Shown here piece after piece: positions 8,982 through 17,643 of a stretch of DNA of 64,000 bases. The DNA is from Pseudonocardia endophytica. GTDB lineage: Bacteria > Actinomycetota > Actinomycetes > Mycobacteriales > Pseudonocardiaceae. The translations under genes were made by a program, and so were the position numbers. The notes under the pieces are model-generated. The model had not been told where the DNA came from. It saw only the letters and a list, made by a program, of their open reading frames with translations, and did not search any database. The DNA lies in the NCBI RefSeq assembly GCF_004339565.1, contig NZ_SMFZ01000002.1:1364001-1428000 (forward strand), read 5' to 3'. Position 1 is the first letter of the stretch; every line of letters starts with the position of its first letter.

Positions 8982-9034
8982 CGAACGAACGGCACCTTCG
9001 AGCAACGTGACTGCTCGAAGGTGCCGTTCGTTCG
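8982..9034. terminator. 23-bp perfect hairpin, bidirectional terminator
   Basis: Left arm 8982-9004 and right arm 9012-9034 are exact reverse complements with a 7-nt loop (ACGTGAC). It lies between the convergent ends of the MIP18 gene (+) and the regulator gene (-), where a terminator is needed. It has no U-tract, as is usual for actinomycetes. Confidence 0.8.
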
Positions 9035-9076
9035 CAGAGGGGGGTGGGCACTCCACCGACGTGGACGCCTGTCGGC

Positions 9077-10906
9077 TCACGCGATGCTGAGGCCGTACTC
9101 GCGGATCTTCCGGTAGATCGTCGCGCGGGACATCCCCAGCTGGCGGGCCGCAGACACCTTGTCGCCACTGGCGTCGTTGAGCGCCGTGGCGATCGCGTCG
9201 CACTCGATGGCTTCCAGCGGCGTCAGCACCCGCCGCGTGGTGAGGCGGCATTCGATCGGAAGGTCATCGACGTCGACGACGCCCGATCTGCGCCGGGAGA
9301 GCAGCTTGAGCACGACCTGACGCAACTGACGCACGTTCTCCGGCCAGTGGTTGCGCTTGAGGTTCCGGACCGCAGCCGGGGTGAACGAGAGGTTCGTGCC
9401 GTGTCCGAGCATGCCGAGCAGGTGGGGGATGAGCTCGTCCAGGTCCTCGATGTGGTGCCGCAACGGAGGCACGGCGACGCTCACCGTCAGTAGTTCCATC
9501 ACCACGCCGAGATCGACGTCGTGCCCGTCCGAGGGCGTGAATGTCGCGATCACGGTCGGCCGACCTGGATCGTGCGACTCACGGTGTGGCTCCAGCAGAT
9601 CAACGAGCGCGCTCACACCGGCCGAGTCGAGCGACTCGAGATGGCGGAGGACGACCGTGGTGTGGTCGCCGTTCATTCCCTCGTCGACCCTGTCGTGCCA
9701 GTCCACCTCCTCTGCCAGGTCCACCACGACGAGCGGCGAGGTGGGCCTGCGCAGTCGATGCGCGGCGACGGCGAGCGCCGTCTTCCCGGCTCCGGACTCA
9801 CCCTCCAGCATCATCCAGCTGTCCTCGCCGATGTGCCGGTCGATCGCGGCGGTGCACCGCCCCCACAGGGGTGCGGAGCCGACGACCCCGAATCGCGCAT
9901 AGGGCGCCACGACCCCCGACGACGGCGGTCTGGTCGTGCCGTCGGTGATCATTCGTGCCTTCAGGATCCCGCGGGCGCCACCGCCCGCGGCCGGCAGGCA
10001 GTGGACGCGAGCGGTCGCGCCGCTCGGGAGGTCCACCATGACGCGTCGCTGGGTCCCCGCCTCGAGAACCGGCTGGGCACCGGCGAGAAGGGCGGCGTGG
10101 TCGCCGGCCGAGAACTGCGTGCGCGCCTGCTCGTTCATCATCAGCAGGTTGTCGTCGACGGCGAACACGGCGCCCTGTGCCTCGTCGCAGACCGTCAGGT
10201 ACCTGCGCGCCAGGCTGAGCTGCCGTGAGTTCGTCTCCTCCCACAGAACGCCGGTGACCCGGCGAGCCATGTTGGTGACTGCGTGCGTCATGAACCGGTT
10301 CGCGTCGGCCCCCCAGCACGTCAGATCCACGACACCGAGCACAGCGCCGCTCTGGGGATGTTTGATCGGATAGCCGGCGCAGGCCAGCCGCACCAGGCCC
10401 TCCGCGTAGTGCTCGTGCCCGAAGACCCGGATCGGTTCCCCGTCCTCGAGAGCGGTTCCGATGCCGTTGGTCCCGACGAACTGCTCCGCGTAGCTGAAAC
10501 CGGGGACGAGGCCGACCGTGTCGAGATACCGGGTCAACGACGAGTCGCCGGAACGGCGTTCGAGGATGACCCCCTGGGCGTCACAGAGGATGACGCTCGT
10601 CGGTTCGTTGGCGAGTTGCTCGGCCATGTCCTCGATGATCGGCCGGGCCGCGCGAGCGAGTATCGAGTCCGGATCGACATCGGCGACCGTGCCCTGCTCG
10701 ACCCGGTCGACATCGATGTGCCGCTCCCGGGCGCGCTGCCACGACGCCGCGATCGGCGCCCGCACGCGACTCTGATCGATGACGTTCCGACCGAAGAACG
10801 CCGACCGCGCCCGGGCCGCGTCACGGGTACCCGCGTCGTCGATGCGCACGGCGGGCGCCTGCACCGTCCGGTCCGAGCCGTTGTCGGCCGTGTCCCACTC
10901 CTGCAC
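9077..10906 (-). CDS. GAF-AAA-Fis transcriptional regulator (AcoR/MimR-like)
   Basis: A 609-residue activator divergent from prmA. An N-terminal GAF-like sensor spans roughly residues 90-225 (including the FVGTNGIGTAL motif typical of AcoR). A AAA+ domain carries Walker A GESGAGKT at 369-376, and a Fis-type helix-turn-helix closes the protein (DKVSAARQLGMSRATIYRKI). The AAA+ part is shortened: I see no GAFTGA sigma-54 contact loop and only a weak Walker B (TTVVLRHLESLD). With no sigma-54 expected in actinomycetes, it probably activates through another holoenzyme. Start GTG, weak RBS. Likely inducer: substrate or product of the monooxygenase. Confidence 0.85.
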   Translation of the reverse strand: MQEWDTADNGSDRTVQAPAVRIDDAGTRDAARARSAFFGRNVIDQSRVRAPIAASWQRARERHIDVDRVEQGTVADVDPDSILARAARPIIEDMAEQLANEPTSVILCDAQGVILERRSGDSSLTRYLDTVGLVPGFSYAEQFVGTNGIGTALEDGEPIRVFGHEHYAEGLVRLACAGYPIKHPQSGAVLGVVDLTCWGADANRFMTHAVTNMARRVTGVLWEETNSRQLSLARRYLTVCDEAQGAVFAVDDNLLMMNEQARTQFSAGDHAALLAGAQPVLEAGTQRRVMVDLPSGATARVHCLPAAGGGARGILKARMITDGTTRPPSSGVVAPYARFGVVGSAPLWGRCTAAIDRHIGEDSWMMLEGESGAGKTALAVAAHRLRRPTSPLVVVDLAEEVDWHDRVDEGMNGDHTTVVLRHLESLDSAGVSALVDLLEPHRESHDPGRPTVIATFTPSDGHDVDLGVVMELLTVSVAVPPLRHHIEDLDELIPHLLGMLGHGTNLSFTPAAVRNLKRNHWPENVRQLRQVVLKLLSRRRSGVVDVDDLPIECRLTTRRVLTPLEAIECDAIATALNDASGDKVSAARQLGMSRATIYRKIREYGLSIA

Positions 10907-10941
10907 AGATCACCGAGTCCTTTCGTCTCGCCCGGCCGGCC

Positions 10942-10952
10942 ACACCCGGTGT
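10942..10952. promoter_or_regulatory. Palindrome ACACC-C-GGTGT in the regulator/prmA intergenic region
   Basis: An 11-bp inverted repeat about 36 bp upstream of the regulator start, in the 257-bp divergent region. Position suits autoregulation, but I have no second copy to support it. Confidence 0.25.
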
Positions 10953-11009
10953 ACGGAGGGGGTCGTGGCGGCCTCGGCCAAGTTAAGCCCGGGACCGTCG
11001 ACGCGTTCT

Positions 11010-11022
11010 TCTCAGGATGAGA
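11010..11022. promoter_or_regulatory. Candidate operator TCTCA-N3-TGAGA upstream of prmA
   Basis: Perfect 5-bp inverted repeat with 3-bp spacer, about 142 bp before the prmA start and 104 bp before the regulator start. It matches the element at 5964-5976. Distance and placement suit an upstream activator site for the divergent Fis-type regulator. Confidence 0.5.
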
Positions 11023-11163
11023 CGTGACCCCCGACACGGCGGACCGTGAGTTGGGATCGATATCGCGAGCCGGGCGCAACGCGGTTCCCGCGCCAGCCGT
11101 GGCCCGGCTCGTGACGGCCGTGAGGTACGCCTCGGCCCGATTCCACCACTGTGAGGAGACGTT

Positions 11164-12813
11164 GTGAGTCGTCAGAGCTTGGCGAAGGCTCACCAGAAGA
11201 TCCAGGAGCTTTCCTGGGAGCCGCAGTACCACGAGCCGTACATGAAGTACGGAACCGACTACACCTTCCGTAAGGCGGCGAAGAAGGACCCCCTGAAGCA
11301 GGTGCTCAGGTCCTACTTCCCGATGGAGGAGGAGAAGGACCACCGCGTCTACGGCGCCCAGGACGGCGCGATCCGCGGGAACATGTTCCGGCAGGTCCAG
11401 GAGCGCTGGCTGGAGTGGCAGAAGCTGTTCCTGTCCATCATCCCGCTCCCGGAGATCTCGGCCGCGCGGGCGATGCCGATGCTGTTCCAGGCCGTGCCGA
11501 ACCCGGAGCTGCACAACGGCCAGGCGATTCAGATGATCGACGAGGTGCGTCACTCGACGATCCAGCAGAACCTGAAGCGCCTGTACATGAACAACTACAT
11601 CGACCCGGCGGGCTTCAACAACTCGCTGCGCAGTTTCCACTCGGACTACTGCGGCACGATCGGCCGTCAGTTCGCCGAGGGCTTCATCACCGGTGACGCG
11701 ATCACGGCCGCGTCGATCTATCTGACCGTGCTGGCCGAGACGGCGTTCACGAACACGCTGTTCGTGGCCATGCCGGCCGAGGCCGCGGCCAACGGTGACT
11801 ACCTGCTGCCGACGGTGTTCCACTCGGTGCAGTCCGACGAGTCGCGGCACATCTCGAACGGCTACGCCACGCTTCTGATGGCGCTGTCGGACGAGGACAA
11901 CCGGCCGCTGCTCGAGCGTGACCTGCGCTACGCGTGGTGGAACAACCACCGCGTGGTGGACGCCGCCATCGGTACGTTCATCGAGTACGGCACGAAGGAC
12001 CGTCGTAAGGACCGCGAGTCCTACGCGGAGATGTGGCGTCGCTGGATCTACGACGACTACTACCGTGCCTACCTGGTGCCGCTCGAGAAGTACGGCCTGG
12101 TCATCCCCCACGACCTCGTCGAGGAGTCGTGGAAGCAGATCTGGGAGAAGGGCTACGTCCACGAGGTCGCGCAGTTCTTCGCCACCGGTTGGCTCGCCAA
12201 CTACTGGCGCATCGACGGCATGACCGACGAGGACTTCGAGTGGTTCGAGTACAAGTACCCGGGCTGGTACGACAAGTACGGCAAGTGGTGGGAGAACTAC
12301 AACCGTCTGGCGAAGCCGAACGGGCACAACCCGATCGTCGCCGAGGACGTGGACTACGTCTACCCGGCGCGTTGCTGGACGTGCATGGTCCCGTGTCTGG
12401 TGCGTGAGGACATGGTCGTGGACTACGTCGACGGCCAGCACCGCACGTACTGCCACGAGATGTGCCGCTGGACCGACGCCGAGGCGTTCCGGCCCACGTA
12501 CCAGGGTCGCGAGACCCCGAACATGGGCAAGCTGGTCGGTAAGCGTGAGTGGGAGACGCTGTACCACGGCTGGAACTGGGCCGACGTGGTCCAGGACATG
12601 GGCTTCGTCCGCGACGACGGCAAGACCATGACCGCTCAGCCGCACCTCGATCTCGACCCGAAGAAGATGTGGACGCTGGACCACATGCGGCGGCTCGCTC
12701 CGCTGCAGAGCCCTAACGTCCTCTTTAACGAGATGGACGACGCCGGTCGCGCCGCCTTCGTCGCGGACTACAACAAGCAGGGGCCGGCCGGACGTCCGGC
12801 GCCGGCGAACTGA
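11164..12813 (+). CDS. prmA: Propane/acetone-type binuclear iron monooxygenase, hydroxylase large subunit
   Basis: A 549-residue alpha subunit of a soluble diiron monooxygenase, closest in look to PrmA/MimA. Diiron ligands can be placed at E97 (PEIS), E127 and H130 (DEVRH), E192 (LAETAF) and E226 and H229 (DESRH), the four-Glu two-His set of the family. Cysteines 404, 407, 411, 430 and 434 match the position of the structural zinc site known in phenol hydroxylase. It inserts one O atom from O2 into propane, acetone, phenol or related substrates, according to characterised homologues. GTG start behind GAGGAGAC. A 245-bp gap rich in hairpins separates it from the reductase gene. Confidence 0.95.
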   Translation: MSRQSLAKAHQKIQELSWEPQYHEPYMKYGTDYTFRKAAKKDPLKQVLRSYFPMEEEKDHRVYGAQDGAIRGNMFRQVQERWLEWQKLFLSIIPLPEISAARAMPMLFQAVPNPELHNGQAIQMIDEVRHSTIQQNLKRLYMNNYIDPAGFNNSLRSFHSDYCGTIGRQFAEGFITGDAITAASIYLTVLAETAFTNTLFVAMPAEAAANGDYLLPTVFHSVQSDESRHISNGYATLLMALSDEDNRPLLERDLRYAWWNNHRVVDAAIGTFIEYGTKDRRKDRESYAEMWRRWIYDDYYRAYLVPLEKYGLVIPHDLVEESWKQIWEKGYVHEVAQFFATGWLANYWRIDGMTDEDFEWFEYKYPGWYDKYGKWWENYNRLAKPNGHNPIVAEDVDYVYPARCWTCMVPCLVREDMVVDYVDGQHRTYCHEMCRWTDAEAFRPTYQGRETPNMGKLVGKREWETLYHGWNWADVVQDMGFVRDDGKTMTAQPHLDLDPKKMWTLDHMRRLAPLQSPNVLFNEMDDAGRAAFVADYNKQGPAGRPAPAN

Positions 12814-12814
12814 A

Positions 12815-12835
12815 CGCCTGAGCGCGGGTCAGGCG
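12815..12835 (+). terminator. Small hairpin directly after prmA
   Basis: CGCCTGA and TCAGGCG form a 7-bp stem with a 7-nt loop, two bases after the prmA stop. A second imperfect stem follows at 12843-12873 (7 bp, one mismatch, 3 bp). Together they could lower readthrough or protect the prmA message from 3' decay. Confidence 0.4.
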
Positions 12836-12984
12836 AGGGGGAGGTGCCGGCGGACCACACTTCCGGCGGCACCTTCCCTGCCGATCCGCCGGTTGTCCTC
12901 AGCCCTGTCTGACGACACCCAGCAGCGTCTGCGCCGAACACCCGGGTCGTCCCCGAGCCGGTCCGGCGACGGCGCGCATCAGCA

Positions 12985-13029
12985 CCCGGGCACCGGACGA
13001 GATCAGCCATCGTCTCGCCGGTGCCCGGG
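12985..13029 (+). terminator. Strong hairpin between prmA and the reductase gene
   Basis: A 12-bp perfect outer stem (CCCGGGCACCGG with its complement) continues after one bulged A as a 5-bp stem (CGAGA/TCTCG) with a 10-nt loop. It ends 29 bp before the reductase start, so genes beyond it depend on readthrough, an extra promoter or mRNA processing. Confidence 0.55.
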
Positions 13030-13058
13030 AACCCGGACGACGCCACGAGGAGAAGACG

Positions 13059-14111
13059 ATGGGCGAGAAGCACACCGTTCGGTTCGAGCCGGTCGGGATC
13101 GAGATCGAGGTCGACGAGGACCAGAACATCCTCCGCGCTGCAGCCGAGCAGGGTGTGCAGCTCATGCACGGGTGCAAGGAAGGCCAGTGCGCGGCGTGCA
13201 AGTCCTTCGTGCTGGAGGGCGAGGACATCGAGTACGACTCCTACTCGACGTTCGCGCTGCCGGACTACGAGAGGGAGGAGGGTTCGACCCTCCTCTGCAG
13301 GGCGCACGCCTACGAGGACCTGACGATCGAGCTCCTCAACTTCGACGAGGAGGTCATCCGGTCGGGCCTGCCCCTGACGAAGGGCACGGTCGAGGTCGTC
13401 TCGAACGAGCCGGTCACGCACGACATGCGCCATCTCGTGGTGAAGATGGTCGACCCGGTCGAGATCAAGTTCTTCCCGGGTCAGTACATGGACTTCACGG
13501 TTCCGGGTACCGACGAGAGCCGTTCGTTCTCGATGGCCAACACGCCGAACCGTGAGGGGCTCCTGGAGTTCGTCATCCGGATCTATCCCGACGGTCTGTT
13601 CTCCCAGTTCCTCGCCGAACGTCTCTCCGTGGGGGATCGGCTCGAGGTGGAGGCACCGTTCGGGACCTGCACGTTGCGCGAGAACCGCACCAGCGACCTG
13701 ATCTTCGTCGGCGGCGGGGCTGGCCTGTCCCCGATCCTGTCCCTGCTCCGCTCGCTCGCCGAACGGGGCGTGGAGCGGAAGTCGACGTTCTACTACGGAG
13801 CCCGTACCGCGGATGACCTCTGTTTCGAGAAGGAGATCACCGAGCTCGGCGAGAGGCTGCCGAGCGATTTCAGCTATGTCCCAGCTCTGTCCGAACCCGG
13901 CGATGCCACATGGACAGGGCGGACCGGACTGATCACCGAGGTCGTCCGGGCCGAGGAGACAGATCTGAAGGGAGCAGATGCCTATGTCTGCGGTCCGCCG
14001 CCGATGGTCGACGCGGCGATCGCGACGCTGACGCAACTTGGAGTGAAGGAAGACAACATCTTCTTCGACAAGTTCACCACCACCGCCGAGCAAGCAGAGG
14101 ACGGTCAGTGA
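13059..14111 (+). CDS. prmB: Monooxygenase reductase component (2Fe-2S, FAD, NADH)
   Basis: A 350-residue electron-transfer protein. The plant-type 2Fe-2S cluster is held by C39, C44, C47 and C80 in the N-terminal ferredoxin domain. The FAD-binding RSFSMANTP motif, the pyridine nucleotide loop GGGAGLSPI and the terminal CGPPPM follow in order. It passes electrons from NADH to the diiron hydroxylase. Start ATG behind GAGGAGA. Its stop overlaps the GTG of the small-subunit gene by four bases. Same role as MimB; symbol follows prm naming, where the reductase is the second gene. Confidence 0.95.
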   Translation: MGEKHTVRFEPVGIEIEVDEDQNILRAAAEQGVQLMHGCKEGQCAACKSFVLEGEDIEYDSYSTFALPDYEREEGSTLLCRAHAYEDLTIELLNFDEEVIRSGLPLTKGTVEVVSNEPVTHDMRHLVVKMVDPVEIKFFPGQYMDFTVPGTDESRSFSMANTPNREGLLEFVIRIYPDGLFSQFLAERLSVGDRLEVEAPFGTCTLRENRTSDLIFVGGGAGLSPILSLLRSLAERGVERKSTFYYGARTADDLCFEKEITELGERLPSDFSYVPALSEPGDATWTGRTGLITEVVRAEETDLKGADAYVCGPPPMVDAAIATLTQLGVKEDNIFFDKFTTTAEQAEDGQ

Positions 14112-15316
14112 CCACAACGCAGTCGGACACGTCGGACAGCAAGACCCAGCGGAGCGTCCCCAAGCCCCAGTTCACCGATGCGGAGGCCGGGGCACGGGAC
14201 TTCCCCGATTCCGGCCCCGCAGCCCGCCGATACAACTACTACCGGCCGGCCAAGCGTAAGCAGACGCATTACGAGGACGTCACCGTAGAGGTCCAGCCGG
14301 ATCCGCGGCACTACCTCGCTCAGGGCTGGATCTACGGCTTCGGGGACGGATCCGCCGGTTACCCGCTCGACTGGACGAAGCTCAAGGCGTGGGGCGTCGA
14401 CGACCCGGCACCCGAGCGGGGTATCGGCACCGGCGGTCTGCCGAAGAACTTCGAGTGGCCGGCGCACGGCTGGCACGAGTTCCGCGACCCGAACGAAGAA
14501 TGGGAGATGACCTTCTACCGGTACAACGCGAACGTTGTCCGGCAGGTCCAGCAGAACATCGAGAACGCCCGCAACGCGAAGGCGTTCGACAACTGGACGT
14601 CGAACTGGAAGCAGTTCGTCGAACGTAACGTCGGCGCCTGGATGCACGTCGAGCACGGTCTCGGCCTCTACGTTTTCGCAGCGGTCCAGCGGTCCGGTCC
14701 GACGAACATGCACAACACGGCGTTCGCGGTGAACAGCATGCACAAGATCCGGTTCGCGCAGGACCTCGCGCTGTACAACCTGACGCTGACCGAGGAGATC
14801 GACGGCTTCGACGGCACCGCTCACCTGCCGGCGTGGAACGAGGACGCCGAGTGGCAGGGCGTGCGCAAGGTCGCCGAGGCGCTGACCGCGGTCGACGACG
14901 ACTGGGGCGAGTCGGTGTTCGCCACGAACGTCGTGTTCGAGCCGCTGATCGGTGAGCTGTTCCGGTCCAACCTGGTCATGCAGGCCGCGGCCGGCAACGG
15001 TGACTTCGTCACCCCGACCGTGATGGGTGCCGCCGAGTACGACTACGCCCAGCGCGACCTGCGCTGGACGCAGGCCTGTTTCGGCCCGCTCACGCAGGAT
15101 CGGGAGTTCGCCGACCACAACAAGCAGCTGATGCAGGGCTGGCTCTCGCACTGGGTCCCGCAGTGCCTCGAGGCGGCCCGGACGCTGCAGCCCATCTGGT
15201 CGCTGCCGGACGCGAAGCCCCCGCGCTTCGAGGACAGCCTCGACCGGGCCAAGAGCCGGTTCGCCGGAATCATCAACGACCTCGGACTCGAGACCCCGAA
15301 GGAGCTTTCCCAGTGA
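14108..15316 (+). CDS. prmC: Monooxygenase hydroxylase small (beta) subunit
   Basis: A 402-residue beta subunit of the diiron hydroxylase, a ferritin-like fold without the metal ligands. It contains RRYNYYRPAKRKQTHYEDV near the N-terminus and the WKQFVERNVGAWMHVEHGLGLYVFA core typical of PrmC/MimC, here abbreviated: WMHVEHGLGLY. The beta subunit shapes the alpha2beta2 hydroxylase and its docking surface. GTG at 14108 is chosen for its 4-nt overlap with the reductase stop. The 3' end overlaps the coupling protein start in the same way. Confidence 0.93.
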   Translation: MTTTQSDTSDSKTQRSVPKPQFTDAEAGARDFPDSGPAARRYNYYRPAKRKQTHYEDVTVEVQPDPRHYLAQGWIYGFGDGSAGYPLDWTKLKAWGVDDPAPERGIGTGGLPKNFEWPAHGWHEFRDPNEEWEMTFYRYNANVVRQVQQNIENARNAKAFDNWTSNWKQFVERNVGAWMHVEHGLGLYVFAAVQRSGPTNMHNTAFAVNSMHKIRFAQDLALYNLTLTEEIDGFDGTAHLPAWNEDAEWQGVRKVAEALTAVDDDWGESVFATNVVFEPLIGELFRSNLVMQAAAGNGDFVTPTVMGAAEYDYAQRDLRWTQACFGPLTQDREFADHNKQLMQGWLSHWVPQCLEAARTLQPIWSLPDAKPPRFEDSLDRAKSRFAGIINDLGLETPKELSQ

Positions 15317-15690
15317 CCCAGCAGTTCACGACCGCCGAGAGCCCGTTCAAGGCCGACAACAGCGCCTCGGGCAAGGCCGGCGTCACGCTGATGAACAACC
15401 AGGTCGGCGCCGTTGTCGCCGAGGTCATGAGCCGGCAGGAGAACGTGGAGGTATCCCACCTGCCGTCGATGATCCGGGTGGACTGTGTCGGCCGGATGGA
15501 CTTCGTGTACTCGGAGATCTGCGAGGCGTTGGGCGAGGACGACGACTTCTACGACGCGGCCGAGTTCGAGGAGAACATGTCGACGCACTACGGGAAGATG
15601 GTCCACATGGATGACCGGACGATCATGTTCGGTGATCTGGAGGAGGCCGCCGAGTTCATCGGCGACATGCTGCCTCCCAAGGTGTCCTGA
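15313..15690 (+). CDS. prmD: Monooxygenase coupling/effector protein (MmoB/DmpM family)
   Basis: A 125-residue cofactorless effector. It carries NNQVGAVVAEVM and the ending DDRTIMFGDLEEAAEFIGDML, both typical of MmoB/DmpM-type regulatory proteins that bind the hydroxylase and tune oxygen activation. GTG start within the small-subunit stop (4-nt overlap). It ends 19 bases before a 15-bp terminator-like hairpin, so it is the last gene of the prm structural block before the chaperonin. Confidence 0.93.
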   Translation: MTQQFTTAESPFKADNSASGKAGVTLMNNQVGAVVAEVMSRQENVEVSHLPSMIRVDCVGRMDFVYSEICEALGEDDDFYDAAEFEENMSTHYGKMVHMDDRTIMFGDLEEAAEFIGDMLPPKVS

Positions 15691-15709
15691 CGAACCGTCA
15701 CCCGACCTG

Positions 15710-15750
15710 TCGGGTCGCCGACCGTGACAGCGCACCGGTCGGCGACCCGA
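15710..15750 (+). terminator. 15-bp hairpin after prmD
   Basis: Arms 15710-15724 and 15736-15750 pair perfectly with an 11-nt loop. It lies between prmD and groEL, implying either partial readthrough or a separate groEL promoter in the 70 bp that remain. I see no CIRCE element (TTAGCACTC-N9-GAGTGCTAA) there. Confidence 0.65.
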
Positions 15751-15820
15751 TGTGATTCCGAACGACCGCCTCTTGCCTCGGCGGTGATGTACACCCGCGC
15801 AGCATCCCAGGAGGGCCATC

Positions 15821-17506
15821 GTGGCCAAGGAACTCAAGTTCGGGCAGGAAGCCCGGGACCGGCTGACCGCCGGTGTCGATCAACTGGCCGAGGCGGTGAA
15901 GTCCACCCTGGGTCCGAAGGGTCGCAACGTCGTTCTGGAGAAGATCACCGGGACCCCGGAGGTCACCAATGACGGTGTGACGATCGCGCGGGAGATCTTC
16001 CTGCGTGACCAGTTCGAGAACATGGGCGCGCAGATCCTCAAGGAAGCCGCTGTCAAGACGAACGATGTGGTCGGTGACGGTACGACCACGGCGACGGTGC
16101 TCGCTCAGGCGATCGTGCACCAGGGTATGCGGGCGATCACCTCGGGCGGGAACCCGGTGTTGGTCAAGCGCGGCATCGACGTCGCGGTTGCCCGGGTCGT
16201 GGAGCATCTGGCGACCGTCGCGCACCCGGTGGATGATGTGGAGTCGTTGTCGCGGGTCGCTGCGATCTCGGCCAACGACGACGAGTCGATCGGGCGGGTG
16301 GTGGCGCAGACGCTGCACACCGTGGGCGACGACGGTGTGATCACCGTCGATGATGCGCCGGTGCTCGGGTTGTCGGTCAACTTCGTCGAGGACTTCGAGT
16401 TCGACAACGGCTACGTGTCGCCGTACCTGGTCACCGACCCGGGCTCGATGATGGCGGTCCTCGACGACCCGTACCTGTTGTTCTCCGCCGAGAAGATCAA
16501 CGATGTCCGGTTGTTGATGCCGGTGCTCGAGAAGATCATGCGTGACCCGAAGCCCCTCGTGATCGTGGCCGAGAAGGTCGAGGGCACGGCCCTGCAGATG
16601 CTGGTGCACAACCACGTGAACGGGCACCTCAAGGTCACCGCGATCCAGGCGCCTGGCTTCGGGGAGAAGCGCGTCCACATGCTCGAGGACATGGCGGCCC
16701 TGTGTGGGGGCAAGGTCCATTCCAAGGCGTCGTCGTTCTCGCTGGACCAGATGACCGTCGAGCATCTCGGGCGGGCCACCCAGGTCCGCGCCACGAACGA
16801 GCACACCGCGATCATCGGCGGGCTCGGCGACACGGCCGCCCGCGACCAGCGGGTGCAGCAGCTGCGCGCGGAGATGGAGCGCGCGAGCATCGGCACCGAC
16901 GAGGACTGGCTCAACGACCGGATCGCCCGCCTGTCCGGCAAGGCGGCGATCCTGCAGGTCGGGGCGCCGACGAACGCCGAGCTCAAGGAGATCCGGCACC
17001 GGGTCGACGACTCGTTGCAGGCGACCCGCGCGGCGATGGCGGAGGGCATCGTCGCCGGCGGTGGTGCGGCGCTGCTGCACGCGGAGGGCGCGCTCGACTC
17101 GCTGGACGTCACGGGCGACTACCGGACGGGCGTGGAGATCGTGCGGGCCGCGCTGGGCGAGCCGGCCAGCCTGATCGCGTCGAACGCGGGCTATGACGGC
17201 TCGGACGCCGTCAAGCAGGTCCGTGACATGGGCGTCGACGAAGGGTTCGACGCGCTCGAGGGCCGCTTCGGGAACATGGTCGAGATGGGGATCATCGACC
17301 CGCTGCGCGTGGTGCGCCAGGCGCTGCAGAACGGCGCGTCGGTGGCCGGTCTGATCCTGACCACGAACTCGCTCGTGGCCGAGGAACAGACACCGTGGAA
17401 CAAGGCACTGATGACCGAGTACGGCGAACTCGACGAAGGAATCCCCCAACCCAGCCCCGACTCCAGCACGCCGCAGTCGCTCGGACTCGGCCCATCGATG
17501 GGCTGA
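15821..17506 (+). CDS. groEL: Dedicated GroEL-like chaperonin of the monooxygenase locus (MimG/PrmG-like)
   Basis: A 561-residue Hsp60. ATP-site segments STLGPKGRNVVLE, NDGVTIAREI and VGDGTTTATVLAQAI are intact, as is AEGIVAGGGAALL. The C-terminus lacks the Gly-Gly-Met tail of housekeeping GroEL and ends in a Pro/Ser-rich stretch. Homologues next to MimABCD are required for folding the hydroxylase large subunit in heterologous hosts, so that is the likely client. Start GTG behind CAGGAGGG. No groES adjoins it and no CIRCE operator is present, consistent with control by the locus rather than by heat shock. Confidence 0.92.
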   Translation: MAKELKFGQEARDRLTAGVDQLAEAVKSTLGPKGRNVVLEKITGTPEVTNDGVTIAREIFLRDQFENMGAQILKEAAVKTNDVVGDGTTTATVLAQAIVHQGMRAITSGGNPVLVKRGIDVAVARVVEHLATVAHPVDDVESLSRVAAISANDDESIGRVVAQTLHTVGDDGVITVDDAPVLGLSVNFVEDFEFDNGYVSPYLVTDPGSMMAVLDDPYLLFSAEKINDVRLLMPVLEKIMRDPKPLVIVAEKVEGTALQMLVHNHVNGHLKVTAIQAPGFGEKRVHMLEDMAALCGGKVHSKASSFSLDQMTVEHLGRATQVRATNEHTAIIGGLGDTAARDQRVQQLRAEMERASIGTDEDWLNDRIARLSGKAAILQVGAPTNAELKEIRHRVDDSLQATRAAMAEGIVAGGGAALLHAEGALDSLDVTGDYRTGVEIVRAALGEPASLIASNAGYDGSDAVKQVRDMGVDEGFDALEGRFGNMVEMGIIDPLRVVRQALQNGASVAGLILTTNSLVAEEQTPWNKALMTEYGELDEGIPQPSPDSSTPQSLGLGPSMG

Positions 17507-17559
17507 TCGACATGGTCCAGGCGCCTCCACGGTGGCGATGCGAGCGCTCGGACTTCCCG

Positions 17560-17605
17560 AAGGGGCCCTGGGCGGGCAGCGCGACATGCGCGCTCGGGGC
17601 CCCTT
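17560..17605. terminator. Bidirectional terminator between groEL and the GntR gene
   Basis: AAGGGGCCC pairs with GGGCCCCTT (9 bp) and an inner AGCGCG/CGCGCT stem continues the hairpin. It separates convergent genes. Confidence 0.7.
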
Positions 17606-17643
17606 ACGTTGCGTGCCCGGCGCGGCCGGCGCTACACGGTCGG

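Noticed and set aside
10907..11163. Sigma-54 (-24/-12) promoter for prmA
   Set aside because: The AcoR-like regulator suggested it, but I find no GG-N10-GC element and the regulator lacks GAFTGA.
10534..12684. A 716-codon minus-strand frame across prmA and the regulator
   Set aside because: Antisense to prmA, with repetitive Val/His/Arg composition and no domain. Shadow of high-GC third positions.
15751..15820. CIRCE/HrcA heat-shock operator before groEL
   Set aside because: No TTAGCACTC-N9-GAGTGCTAA or near match is present.
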